Notes under the pieces: generated by a model
Seen by the model: the letters and a program-made list of their open reading frames with translations, nothing else
Database searches by the model: none
Told to the model about the DNA's origin: nothing
Origin: Desulfobulbus alkaliphilus
GTDB taxonomy: Bacteria; Desulfobacterota; Desulfobulbia; Desulfobulbales; Desulfobulbaceae
NCBI RefSeq assembly: GCF_016918545.1
Contig: NZ_JAFFQC010000035.1
Span: 1-37,364, forward strand
Direction: 5' to 3'
Length of the DNA stretch: 37,364 nucleotides
Part shown: one piece after another, positions 8,842 to 16,485 of the stretch
How the letters are laid out: every line of letters begins with the position of its first letter
Position numbering within the stretch: the stretch's first letter is position 1
Position numbers and translations under genes: made by a program

Positions 8842-10584
8842 TCAGTCGTTTGCGCAATATTTTTGGTGTTGTAATTCAAGGAATTGCAAAAGATTTTCGT
8901 CTAGTCCATTTTCGTCTAGTTCTTTCCTAGCCAAGCTCATGACTTCGAAGAACGAACCTTTGGTATCCATACTTTTCATTTTTAAGTAGCTATACCATGG
9001 GTAACGCTCTTCCATCGTGATTGCCGTCTTTAGTCTAGCTTCGGTCACGTAAGCAAACAAATTATCAAGTTCTTCGTCCGATACCCTGAACGCACGAAGA
9101 TCCCCCAAGAGTAATTCTTTATATTCTGAAGGCGAGACCCAAGTCTTTAGAAACTGATAGTTTCGAGACCATGGCGCGTAGATTGAGGCAATAACGGGAA
9201 CCTTTAGAAAAACCAGTTCCTCAGCCATTGAACCATGATGAGTGACGCCAATCATCTGACCGGACCTATTGAAAGCAACAGGGCTGGAGTTCACACTCGC
9301 CCATTTCAATTTTGATGATGTAGGATATGCCTGCCTAAGCTTTTGAATTGCGATTTTGTCCCCCGGATAATTTCGGTAATCCACATTTGGGTGAGGCTTA
9401 ATAATTACCTTATCAACTACCGGATTGCTCAAAAGTGTTTCTACCGTGAAAACAGCCCACTCATAAAGATCAGAAAAACCATCCGGGCCATAAACATATT
9501 GCGCATCATTAAAGCTATGTAGGAAAATTCCCACATTGACTCGCGGCCCATCAGCTTCAATCACCACTCCATTTTCATCCTCCAAGACTTTAGAAATATT
9601 TGCGGCTTTTTTCAAATAGCTGAGCTGGAGGCTAGGGTCCTCCGTTCTTTCACGCAAATATTGTTGAGCCTTAGCAATCGAGCCTGCACTGCCAGACTGA
9701 CCGGTCAACTTAACCATACGCTCCTCGAACGGTCTGTAGTGTTGCCCCTGCGTTTTTCTGTAGATTGCATCGTAGGGGTACCACTCAACCACATCGAGAT
9801 CAAGTTTTGCCAGTTTCCGCGTATAAATTGCATCCAAGTATGTTGGCTCCCTGACCAGCACAAGATGCTTTATTTGATCCTTAACCGATGTAAATTGCGG
9901 AACATTCTTTTTAATGTACTCAATTATTGCCACTGCATCTATGAGCTGTTCTAAAACAGCGAGCTTAGATCGGGAGAGAGAACCACCGCCATAAGGTCTA
10001 AGCCTGAATGTTGAAGATGCGACCAAATCACCAATGCATATTTCGGCATAGTTGAGTTTCAATAGCTTTTTGCCTTCAAAACCGCGAGCACCAAAGCAAC
10101 TAATAAATAACTGTAACCCCTTTCTGTGCGAGAAAGCCCAAGCCCTCAAAGAATGATACAAGGGATGCTGAAAACGTTTTAGCCTGATAGCCAGGCCACT
10201 TATCTTAAAGCATCCCTCGATAATGTCGCTGTTATTGCTATTTTCTCTGAACTCTTTTTGCTTTGGGTCTATTTTTTTAGACAAGTTTAAACTTAACAAG
10301 CCACCAAGGCTATATAAATTTATTTTCGCTATTGACAAAATTTTCGACTTAAGGCTCAGGGCAAAGCCAACAATGTTTAGTGGGTTCCGTGTTGGATGAA
10401 AAAAAATATCAAAATCTATGCGATGGGTGGATTTGGCGGCATACCAAACTGCAGCGTCTAAAACTTTTAGCAAAAAGGGATCAGAAGGCCCAAAGAGTTG
10501 GGTTGTGTGCAGATGAACACGCAAAGGTTGCAGTGAATTTCTGTGAGCAGGGTTCGGAGATTCAAAGTTGGTCATTTGCTTCAT
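8842..10584 (-). CDS. Large uncharacterised glycan-locus protein, KpsS/GT-B-like C-terminus
   Basis: This protein has about 580 residues and is not a family I can name. The C-terminal third resembles capsule-polysaccharide synthesis or CDP-glycerol transferase-type folds. It has VIIKPHPNVDYRNYP, then GVTHHGSMAEELVFLKVPVI, in which a His-Gly-Ser loop is followed by an acidic helix and a conserved PVI strand. The N-terminal half has basic stretches and no clear motif or signal peptide. The frame stays open to 10785, into the PIG-L gene. The ATG at 10584 (or 10575) is chosen because upstream codons overlap that gene in another frame; neither start has a good Shine-Dalgarno sequence. Base composition is more AT-rich than the flanking genes, suggesting separate acquisition. 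It is possibly a glycosyltransferase. Confidence 0.6.
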   Translation of the reverse strand: MKQMTNFESPNPAHRNSLQPLRVHLHTTQLFGPSDPFLLKVLDAAVWYAAKSTHRIDFDIFFHPTRNPLNIVGFALSLKSKILSIAKINLYSLGGLLSLNLSKKIDPKQKEFRENSNNSDIIEGCFKISGLAIRLKRFQHPLYHSLRAWAFSHRKGLQLFISCFGARGFEGKKLLKLNYAEICIGDLVASSTFRLRPYGGGSLSRSKLAVLEQLIDAVAIIEYIKKNVPQFTSVKDQIKHLVLVREPTYLDAIYTRKLAKLDLDVVEWYPYDAIYRKTQGQHYRPFEERMVKLTGQSGSAGSIAKAQQYLRERTEDPSLQLSYLKKAANISKVLEDENGVVIEADGPRVNVGIFLHSFNDAQYVYGPDGFSDLYEWAVFTVETLLSNPVVDKVIIKPHPNVDYRNYPGDKIAIQKLRQAYPTSSKLKWASVNSSPVAFNRSGQMIGVTHHGSMAEELVFLKVPVIASIYAPWSRNYQFLKTWVSPSEYKELLLGDLRAFRVSDEELDNLFAYVTEARLKTAITMEERYPWYSYLKMKSMDTKGSFFEVMSLARKELDENGLDENLLQFLELQHQKYCAND

Positions 10585-10744
10585 ATATTGGGCACTTCTG
10601 ATGGGCTGTTGAGCCTGATCAGTATAAATGATGAATAATCTGTGAAGAATGTGCAAGATATTTGCGGGATGGCAAAGGGGCCCCCTCAAGTATCCTGGCT
10701 GATAGTGCGGTCGTTGAGGGTAAACGCCATGGTTGTGTCCTTTG

Positions 10745-11416
10745 CTATTTGATAATTCGTATAGCTTCAAAGGCCTCGGCCGCATCTACCCCAACCGTAT
10801 ATCCCCTGTGCCGGGCCAAAAGTTCGGCGTGCTGGATGCTGCGCGTATGCGGGGCCGGACGCATTTCCGATTGGTAGGCCTGGAGGGCTTTGAGTTTGGT
10901 GGGCAGGTATGCGCTGATATCCACAAACACAGTGGGCACGAATGCATCCTGTCGCGCAAAAGCCCAGTCCGTGCTAGACAGGACTTCAAACCCATAGATT
11001 TCCTTGACGCAGAACCCAGGTTGCGGACGGCAGGCGGTCAGTACCGCCTGGTGCGCGATCCGGTGATCAATGTTCAGATCGCCGCAGTGGTGGGTATAGA
11101 TTACGTCGGGCGAACATTCGTGAATGATCCTTTCCAGCGGCTGGACCACATCCAGGAGCGGCAAGCCGTCCATGCGGTTGTCAGGAAAGTCCAGATAGTG
11201 AATGGTTTCTATGCCCAGAATTTTCTGCGCCTGCCTGGCAGCTTCCATGCGCTGTTCATGGTCGTGACTGTGGGCAGTGGGCCGTGAATTGACTCCATCA
11301 GCCATGAACACGGCATGAACGTCATCGCCTCCGGCAACAAGCAGGGCAATCGTGCCACCGCAGCCCAAGGCTTCGTCGTCAGTGTGAGCGGCGATAATGA
11401 GGGTTGTTTTGGGCAT
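10745..11416 (-). CDS. PIG-L/LmbE family N-deacetylase
   Basis: This 223-residue zinc-dependent deacetylase carries the family signature AAHTDDEALGCGG, equivalent to the canonical AHPDDE. His11, Asp13 and Asp14 supply the metal and catalytic ligands. A second-site motif HHCGDLNIDHRIAH follows at about residue 110. Family members remove acetyl groups from N-acetylated sugars or related conjugates. In this operon it may deacetylate an amino-sugar or nonulosonate intermediate so that another acyl group can be added. That role is inference. It follows the radical SAM gene by 43 bases. Confidence 0.87.
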   Translation of the reverse strand: MPKTTLIIAAHTDDEALGCGGTIALLVAGGDDVHAVFMADGVNSRPTAHSHDHEQRMEAARQAQKILGIETIHYLDFPDNRMDGLPLLDVVQPLERIIHECSPDVIYTHHCGDLNIDHRIAHQAVLTACRPQPGFCVKEIYGFEVLSSTDWAFARQDAFVPTVFVDISAYLPTKLKALQAYQSEMRPAPHTRSIQHAELLARHRGYTVGVDAAEAFEAIRIIK

Positions 11417-11459
11417 GCTTTGTTGTCCAAGGTTACATGTGTAATGCTAAATCAGCGGT

Positions 11460-12578
11460 TTACAAGCTCGAAGCCCACTGCAAGGCGTCCTTCACCGTAT
11501 TGCCATAGTGAGGATCAGACAATTTAAAATCCAGTTCAGATTTTGTGTCGCGAAGATCATCTTTAATCATGTGTAAAATTGCATCGGGTCGAAGCGTGGT
11601 GTCCTGTACCCACTTCCCGTCGCAACGCGAGCACATGGCCTTCTCACCTTCAAATGAGGAATAGTCCCGATCAATATGGGCCTGTCGGAACTGCTGTGCT
11701 TTTTCGTTGTTCCAGAGTTCCGTGTATGGTGCATCATTGACATTTCCAAGGATATGCACGCTATCCCAGTCAATGGGGCAGAGGGATACGTCGCCAGTGG
11801 GCCTGATAATGATCCGGTCAAAGGCATTGAGGCACACGGGAAACTTTTTAGGATCAGTGATCTTCTCGTATCCACGTTGCACGAATTTGGTTTCATCCCG
11901 GATTGCCAACATATCGTGGAAATTCAAGATATCACTGGTATAGATGACATGTACGGGGAGTTTGGAGAAAAATTCACGGATATCGATCTTGCTGGACAAG
12001 GCCAGGCGGGAATTCACCGTAGAGATGTTGACATACACCTTCATGCCTTGCTCATGGTTCATCTTGAGAAATGTCAGGATGTTCAAGAGCGTTTTTTTGA
12101 GGTTTCCGCCCCGGCGTACCTGGGGATAGATTTCAGGGTCAACAGAATCGATTGAAAAAGAAACCCGATCAACCTGAGCGTCAATAACAGCCTGTGCCTT
12201 TTCCGCAGTCAACAGGGTTCCGTTGTTGATGATATTCAGGAAAAAGCCCCGTTCCTTGACCTCTCTGATCATGGCTAGAATATGCTTGTGTATGAATGGT
12301 TCGCCATGATTGCCAAAGGTTATTGTCGAAGATTTCCCTTCAGCTTGATCCAGAATTGTTCGGAATGTTTCCATGGTCATGTCTGGAAAAGGGCTAAAGC
12401 GCTCAAGGCTATGAAAACAGGTGATGCATGACAAATTGCAACGATTGCTAATGTCCAGATCGACCTGGTCGGGAAAATATGGAACTATCGTAGGAATCTG
12501 GTCTTGCTTAAAAAAAATGTACTGTTCAAAAAGAAATTTAAGTTTCATTTCTTTTTGTGCATTATTACCCCAATTCAT
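11460..12578 (-). CDS. Radical SAM/SPASM domain protein
   Basis: This radical SAM enzyme has about 372 residues. The 4Fe-4S motif is CNLSCITC (Cys47, Cys51 and Cys54, CX3CX2C), followed by the GEPF SAM-binding element in FGNHGEPFIHKHI. Its C-terminus is a SPASM-like auxiliary cluster region with ICPTGDVSLCP-type spacing (RPTGDVSLCPIDWD), a GNV segment and CSRC. The family covers peptide and sugar modification, for example epimerases and dehydrogenases. The substrate here is unknown, but the setting suggests sugar modification. The ATG at 12578 was chosen because GGAG lies 8 bases upstream. The longer frame to 12635 overlaps the preceding methyltransferase. Confidence 0.85.
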   Translation of the reverse strand: MNWGNNAQKEMKLKFLFEQYIFFKQDQIPTIVPYFPDQVDLDISNRCNLSCITCFHSLERFSPFPDMTMETFRTILDQAEGKSSTITFGNHGEPFIHKHILAMIREVKERGFFLNIINNGTLLTAEKAQAVIDAQVDRVSFSIDSVDPEIYPQVRRGGNLKKTLLNILTFLKMNHEQGMKVYVNISTVNSRLALSSKIDIREFFSKLPVHVIYTSDILNFHDMLAIRDETKFVQRGYEKITDPKKFPVCLNAFDRIIIRPTGDVSLCPIDWDSVHILGNVNDAPYTELWNNEKAQQFRQAHIDRDYSSFEGEKAMCSRCDGKWVQDTTLRPDAILHMIKDDLRDTKSELDFKLSDPHYGNTVKDALQWASSL

Positions 12579-12591
12579 AAATAATCTCCGA

Positions 12592-13290
12592 TTATTTTCG
12601 AGCCATAACATAAATATGATGCACAGGCATAACATTTTCGTTCATATTAGCATTTCCAAAAGGCAAATATATTTCAAATTTTTTTATACTCGAAAAATCG
12701 GAAAACATATTTTCAATTTCTTCTTCTGTAGAAAAGTGTCGAGTATAGTTAGGAATACTTTCATCCAATGCAGAATGAAATAAATTACCATTAATTTCTA
12801 ATGTTCGCTCCTCTATCTCGACTCCTTTATTTTTAAAAATATCATATATACCATCATTCAATCCATAGAAATTGACTAAAAAAATTCCGCCTCTCTTTAA
12901 TATTCTAAAAGTTTCATTAATTATATCTATTTGTTTGATGACAGTATTCCCACCTATTGAGCTAATACACACAACAGCATCAAAAAAACTGTTTTCAAAT
13001 GGTGTATTATCCATATAAGATTTAAAAAGTTTGGCTTTAACTTTTTTTAAACGACACATTTCATAGCAAATATCAAATCCATTATCACTTAAATCTAATC
13101 CATGCGAATCATGGCCTAATTCAGCTGCCAAAATTGCATGACGTCCTGACCCTGTTCCTAGATCCAGGACTTTGCTATGCTCTTTTAGATTGTTCTTCAA
13201 AAATCCTATCACAATCTCACTTGGGTAGAACATCCTTAATGATTCAGATTTATTATACCAATTGTAATAATTGTCATTATTGTTAGACAT
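12592..13290 (-). CDS. SAM-dependent methyltransferase (AT-rich gene)
   Basis: This is a class I methyltransferase of 232 residues. Motif I is VLDLGTGSGRHAILAAELG, followed by GLDLSDNGF for ribose binding and DAVVCISSIGGNTVIKQIDI in the post-motif region. Then come ILKRGGIFLVNFYGL and an all-beta tail ending HHIYVMARK. The ATG at 13290 is preferred over 13308 because GGAG sits nine bases before it. The gene is far richer in A+T than the pse genes, suggesting a different donor. The 14-base gap to the radical SAM gene suggests they act together. Confidence 0.8.
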   Translation of the reverse strand: MSNNNDNYYNWYNKSESLRMFYPSEIVIGFLKNNLKEHSKVLDLGTGSGRHAILAAELGHDSHGLDLSDNGFDICYEMCRLKKVKAKLFKSYMDNTPFENSFFDAVVCISSIGGNTVIKQIDIINETFRILKRGGIFLVNFYGLNDGIYDIFKNKGVEIEERTLEINGNLFHSALDESIPNYTRHFSTEEEIENMFSDFSSIKKFEIYLPFGNANMNENVMPVHHIYVMARK

Positions 13291-13829
13291 GAAATGTCTC
13301 CACATCATTGTTAAAAATGAATAAATATATCACTATGAGCTTCATGAACAATGTGTTGTACATTGCAGTTAATATACTTATAGTTAGTAGTACCTATTTT
13401 AAAAAAAACTAAACAAATCATCTATAGAAAACCAATTTACAAAACTATTATCATCAATTATTTGTGGAATTTTTTCATGTGAATATCCTTTCCTAGTCAA
13501 AGTATAAGGTAGTATATCATTTAAATAATAAGTTCTTTTCAATGTCACATATTCTTCCTGTTAAAATTACCCCCCTCATCGTGTTTGATTACATTGCACA
13601 TACTAGAGAAAATATCAAAGCTATTTTTTATCACTAAAACTGATGCTACTCCTAACAAAAAAAATGTGATCAAATTTTTTATTATTTATATTTTCATGAA
13701 TTTCTTGCGCTTTCATGCATAAGCAGCTAACGTTATTCAAATTTCTACATATGTATTTACATTTATCAAAATTTATAATAATTGAAAAAATATAGTTTCG
13801 AAAGATATGCATTTATCTGTTATAGCCTC
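13291..13829. other. AT-rich gene-poor gap with two tiny frames
   Basis: This stretch of about 540 bases between the nonulosonate synthase and the methyltransferase is very AT-rich. I recognise no established gene, promoter or repeat in it. Two small - strand frames are present. One, at 13812-13621 (63 codons), follows an AGGAGG about 13 bases upstream. The other, at 13548-13399, is described separately. The region may be the scar of a decayed or replaced gene within an otherwise compact operon. Confidence 0.5.
13399..13548 (-). CDS. Possible small protein or C-terminal gene remnant (49 aa)
   Basis: This is a short frame starting at GTG 13548 with AGGAAG a few bases upstream and ending TAA at 13399. 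The predicted peptide has normal-looking composition, with segments such as LTRKGYSHEKIPQIIDDNSF and NWFSIDDLFSFF, rather than low-complexity noise. It could be the surviving 3' end of an older gene. I do not recognise the family. It is weakly supported. Confidence 0.25.
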   Translation of the reverse strand: MTLKRTYYLNDILPYTLTRKGYSHEKIPQIIDDNSFVNWFSIDDLFSFF

Positions 13830-14906
13830 CTACACCGTTTCAAACATTTCCCAAGTAATCTGAGCATCAGCAACCACATCCCTGTTCAGGACACAACCAA
13901 GCAGTTTCGGTATTTCACGGGCTCGAAGGCCGGAGCCTGGACGCTTGAGAACGACGTCTGTGGCAGCAAGTCTGGTACCTTTTTGAAGCGCATGGGCCGC
14001 AACCACGGATCTGCGAAAAACATGCCGGAATTCCTGCTCACGAGGAGGAATATCCAGGGTTTTATTTCCAAGCATGACTTCCATCCGCCTCACAGCGTTG
14101 ACAATTGCGCCCAGCTCGATAGAGTCCGCGCTCATGGCGTGATCCGGCCCGGGCAATCCCTTATCCAGGGTAAAATGCTTTTCCAAAACGCACGCGCCAA
14201 GGGCGATAGCGCTAAGGCATGCCTCCGGGCCCACGGTATGATCTGAATACCCTGGGATGCATCCTGTCAGTTCCTGGATGACCTGCATGCGCAGTAAATT
14301 GGCTTCATCGTCCTTGGTTGGATAAAGAGACACGCAATGCAGAAAGATCGTCCTGGGCAGGGCATGATGACGCTTCATGATGTCCAGGGCGTCCCTGATT
14401 TCAATCTCATCAGCCATGCCCGTGGACAGGATCAGGGGGACGTCCTTGGCTGCCACATACTCCAGAAGCGGCAAATTGATCAGGTCCTCGGAAGCCAGTT
14501 TCAAGGCTTTTACATCTGCCTCCAGGGCCGCGTCAGTACTCAATGGGTCAGCAACGGATGTCAGTGGAACCAAGCCAAGGCTTCTGGCATGGTCAAACAG
14601 CTCTTGATGCCACTGCAAAGGCAGTTCCAGCCGCTTGAACATGTCATACATTTTTTCTTTGACCAGTCCCCCCCCAGAGACATACTCATACTCCAATTCC
14701 CGGTCCGCCATGAACTCCTCGGTACGCCATGTCTGAAACTTGACGCAGTCAGCCCCGACCCTGGCTGCGGCCTCAATGGTCCGCTTGGCCAGGTCCTTGT
14801 CACCGTTATGATTCACCCCGATCTCAGCAATGATGAACACCGGATGGCCCGGGCCGATGAGGCGATTTTCGATTTGGATTGGTTTTATGTTGTGGCCTGA
14901 GTCCAT
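13830..14906 (-). CDS. Nonulosonate synthase, NeuB family (serves as PseI by position)
   Basis: This 358-residue enzyme condenses phosphoenolpyruvate with a 6-carbon amino sugar to give a nine-carbon sialic-acid-like sugar. The TIM-barrel part shows IIAEIGVNHNGDKDLAKRTI, CVKFQTW, LILSTGM, GYSDHT and LEKHFTLDKGLPGPDH. The C-terminal antifreeze-like SAF domain (about 300-358) runs from RRSVVAAHAL to its end. These are NeuB/LegI-type motifs; PseI enzymes, as I recall them, have an ELSANH N-terminus and GLSDHS. Yet the surrounding genes are pseB, C, F, G and H. The start is either 14906 or 14927; both overlap the WbqC-like gene. Confidence 0.88.
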   Translation of the reverse strand: MDSGHNIKPIQIENRLIGPGHPVFIIAEIGVNHNGDKDLAKRTIEAAARVGADCVKFQTWRTEEFMADRELEYEYVSGGGLVKEKMYDMFKRLELPLQWHQELFDHARSLGLVPLTSVADPLSTDAALEADVKALKLASEDLINLPLLEYVAAKDVPLILSTGMADEIEIRDALDIMKRHHALPRTIFLHCVSLYPTKDDEANLLRMQVIQELTGCIPGYSDHTVGPEACLSAIALGACVLEKHFTLDKGLPGPDHAMSADSIELGAIVNAVRRMEVMLGNKTLDIPPREQEFRHVFRRSVVAAHALQKGTRLAATDVVLKRPGSGLRAREIPKLLGCVLNRDVVADAQITWEMFETV

Positions 14907-15634
14907 GATTCTATTTCTCTTTTGCATACATTTTCTTTTCTCATTACAATTGCAGAATCCGCGCCATGATTAAAGAGCAGGTCGACAAAAGACAGGCAGG
15001 GAACAAACTCCTGCCTCATCCTCTGGCTGTATTCCGGATGCTTGTAGACCTGAAAGACGACCTTTATCCCAAGGTTCTCAAAGTCTTGAAGAACAATGTA
15101 GTCCTTGCCGTGGGTTCCGGTGACCACGGTATTGGCATTGAAGCGCCGACAGTGCTCCAGTACCAGGTTGGATTTTTTTTCGGAAAAATTTAGCTCCGAA
15201 CCGAGGACAATGCTTGCCTGGATTTCAAACCACTCAAAGGCTTTTCTAAGAATGGCCAGGTTGAGATCCGCAAGACGCTGCCAAGTGTTCTCCAGGTAGA
15301 GCCATTCAAAAAAAGGCGCATATTCTTTGAAGTATTTTGTCTTGCCATAGCAGGTCTTAAGACTTGCCCAGTGCTTATATCTCCAGGAGTTTTTGCCCTG
15401 GTCATCCTTTATGCGGATATCGCTTATTCTTAGAGGAGATGAATTTCTGCGGTCAACTGGTACAGTCAGCCAAATGACATTGCCATCAGTGGTGACTATT
15501 CGGTTGCGGTGAATAAAATCCCGATCCAGGAACTGGACATCATCCATGTACACGAAAATGTCGCACAGGCTGGCCTTGTGCAGCAGACCCAGCCAGGGCA
15601 GATATGCGGGTTGATGTCCACTGACAATGGTCAT
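14885..15634 (-). CDS. WbqC-like family protein
   Basis: This 249-residue protein opens with IVSGHQPAYLPWLGLLHKAS. That is the WbqC family's N-terminal signature, with a conserved HQP-YLPW core, and it is followed by DDVQFLDRDFIHRNRI and WLTVPV. The family is found in O-antigen and flagellin-glycan loci and is thought to modify sugar amino groups, but its chemistry is not firmly settled. Here it sits between the amidohydrolase and the nonulosonate synthase and overlaps both neighbours by a few bases. That fits a role in making or decorating the nonulosonic acid. Confidence 0.8.
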   Translation of the reverse strand: MTIVSGHQPAYLPWLGLLHKASLCDIFVYMDDVQFLDRDFIHRNRIVTTDGNVIWLTVPVDRRNSSPLRISDIRIKDDQGKNSWRYKHWASLKTCYGKTKYFKEYAPFFEWLYLENTWQRLADLNLAILRKAFEWFEIQASIVLGSELNFSEKKSNLVLEHCRRFNANTVVTGTHGKDYIVLQDFENLGIKVVFQVYKHPEYSQRMRQEFVPCLSFVDLLFNHGADSAIVMRKENVCKREIESWTQATT

Positions 15635-16485
15635 GGCTGGGCCTTTACTTTCCGGTCCGCATCCAGCCTGGCCAGCCGTGAAAAATTCGCTGCAAAAATC
15701 GCCATGTGCTGTGCCGGGGCCAGCCCCAGACCACGGATGCCGTCCACCACCTGCTTCTGACTATGGCTGTGATTGAAGGGAAAATCCGTGCCCAGGACCA
15801 CCTTGTCGGCCAGTCCTGCCTGGCAGTACCAGCAGACCATCTCCAGGGTGGAGGACACCGCAGTGTCGTACCAGACATTGGCCAGGGTCCGGACCACGGG
15901 CGGATGCAAGGCTGACAGGCCCAGCAGTCCGCCCAGATGAGCGGCCAGGATGCGCAGACCCGGATGTTTCCTGGCCAGGGAGTAAAGCATTGTCGGCGAG
16001 GCTGGAGAGGATTTGTAGGGTTGATCCACATGCAGCATCAGAAAGGCTTGGGCTGACTGGATGGCAAGGGCCATCTCATCCATGCGTGGATCATCCAGGG
16101 CAAACTTCTGCCAGACCGGATTGACCTTGATGCCCACGGCACCGGCATGCACCACGCGGATCACCTCCTGAAGCGCATTGGGGCTGGTCGGCTGGGCCGA
16201 GCAAATGGCCAGAAAGCGTTCATTTTCGGTTGCCGTTTCAAGAAGGTAGTCATTGTTTTCCCTACACAGTTCAGGATCGGCCCAGGGAAACGCGACCAGC
16301 ACGGAGCGCTGGATGCCCGAGTGGTCCATGGATGCCAGGATCGCTTCAGGCGCGGAAAGCGCAAGCGCACAAGGGCCTTCAGGGTGGCGATGAATTGCCT
16401 CCTGAATGGACCGCTCGCTCGCCGGCAGGCGAACGTCAGCCTGACGCAACCGGGGTGGCAGGCAATACACATGAGCGTCAATCAT
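15631..16485 (-). CDS. Amidohydrolase-2-like TIM-barrel protein, altered metal motif
   Basis: This 284-residue protein belongs to the amidohydrolase_2 superfamily. It has the N-terminal MIDAHVYCLP, a mid-barrel GIKVNPVWQ, ILAAHLGGLLG with the third metal-site His, and VVLGTDFPFNHS with the catalytic Asp. The usual N-terminal HxH metal pair reads H-V-Y here, so one ligand is replaced by Tyr, which may change or abolish metal binding. The ATG at 16485 is preceded by GGAAGG. Longer frames to 16743 are shadows of the pseG fusion gene. It might hydrolyse an amide or lactone of a sugar intermediate; the substrate is unknown. Confidence 0.72.
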   Translation of the reverse strand: MIDAHVYCLPPRLRQADVRLPASERSIQEAIHRHPEGPCALALSAPEAILASMDHSGIQRSVLVAFPWADPELCRENNDYLLETATENERFLAICSAQPTSPNALQEVIRVVHAGAVGIKVNPVWQKFALDDPRMDEMALAIQSAQAFLMLHVDQPYKSSPASPTMLYSLARKHPGLRILAAHLGGLLGLSALHPPVVRTLANVWYDTAVSSTLEMVCWYCQAGLADKVVLGTDFPFNHSHSQKQVVDGIRGLGLAPAQHMAIFAANFSRLARLDADRKVKAQP

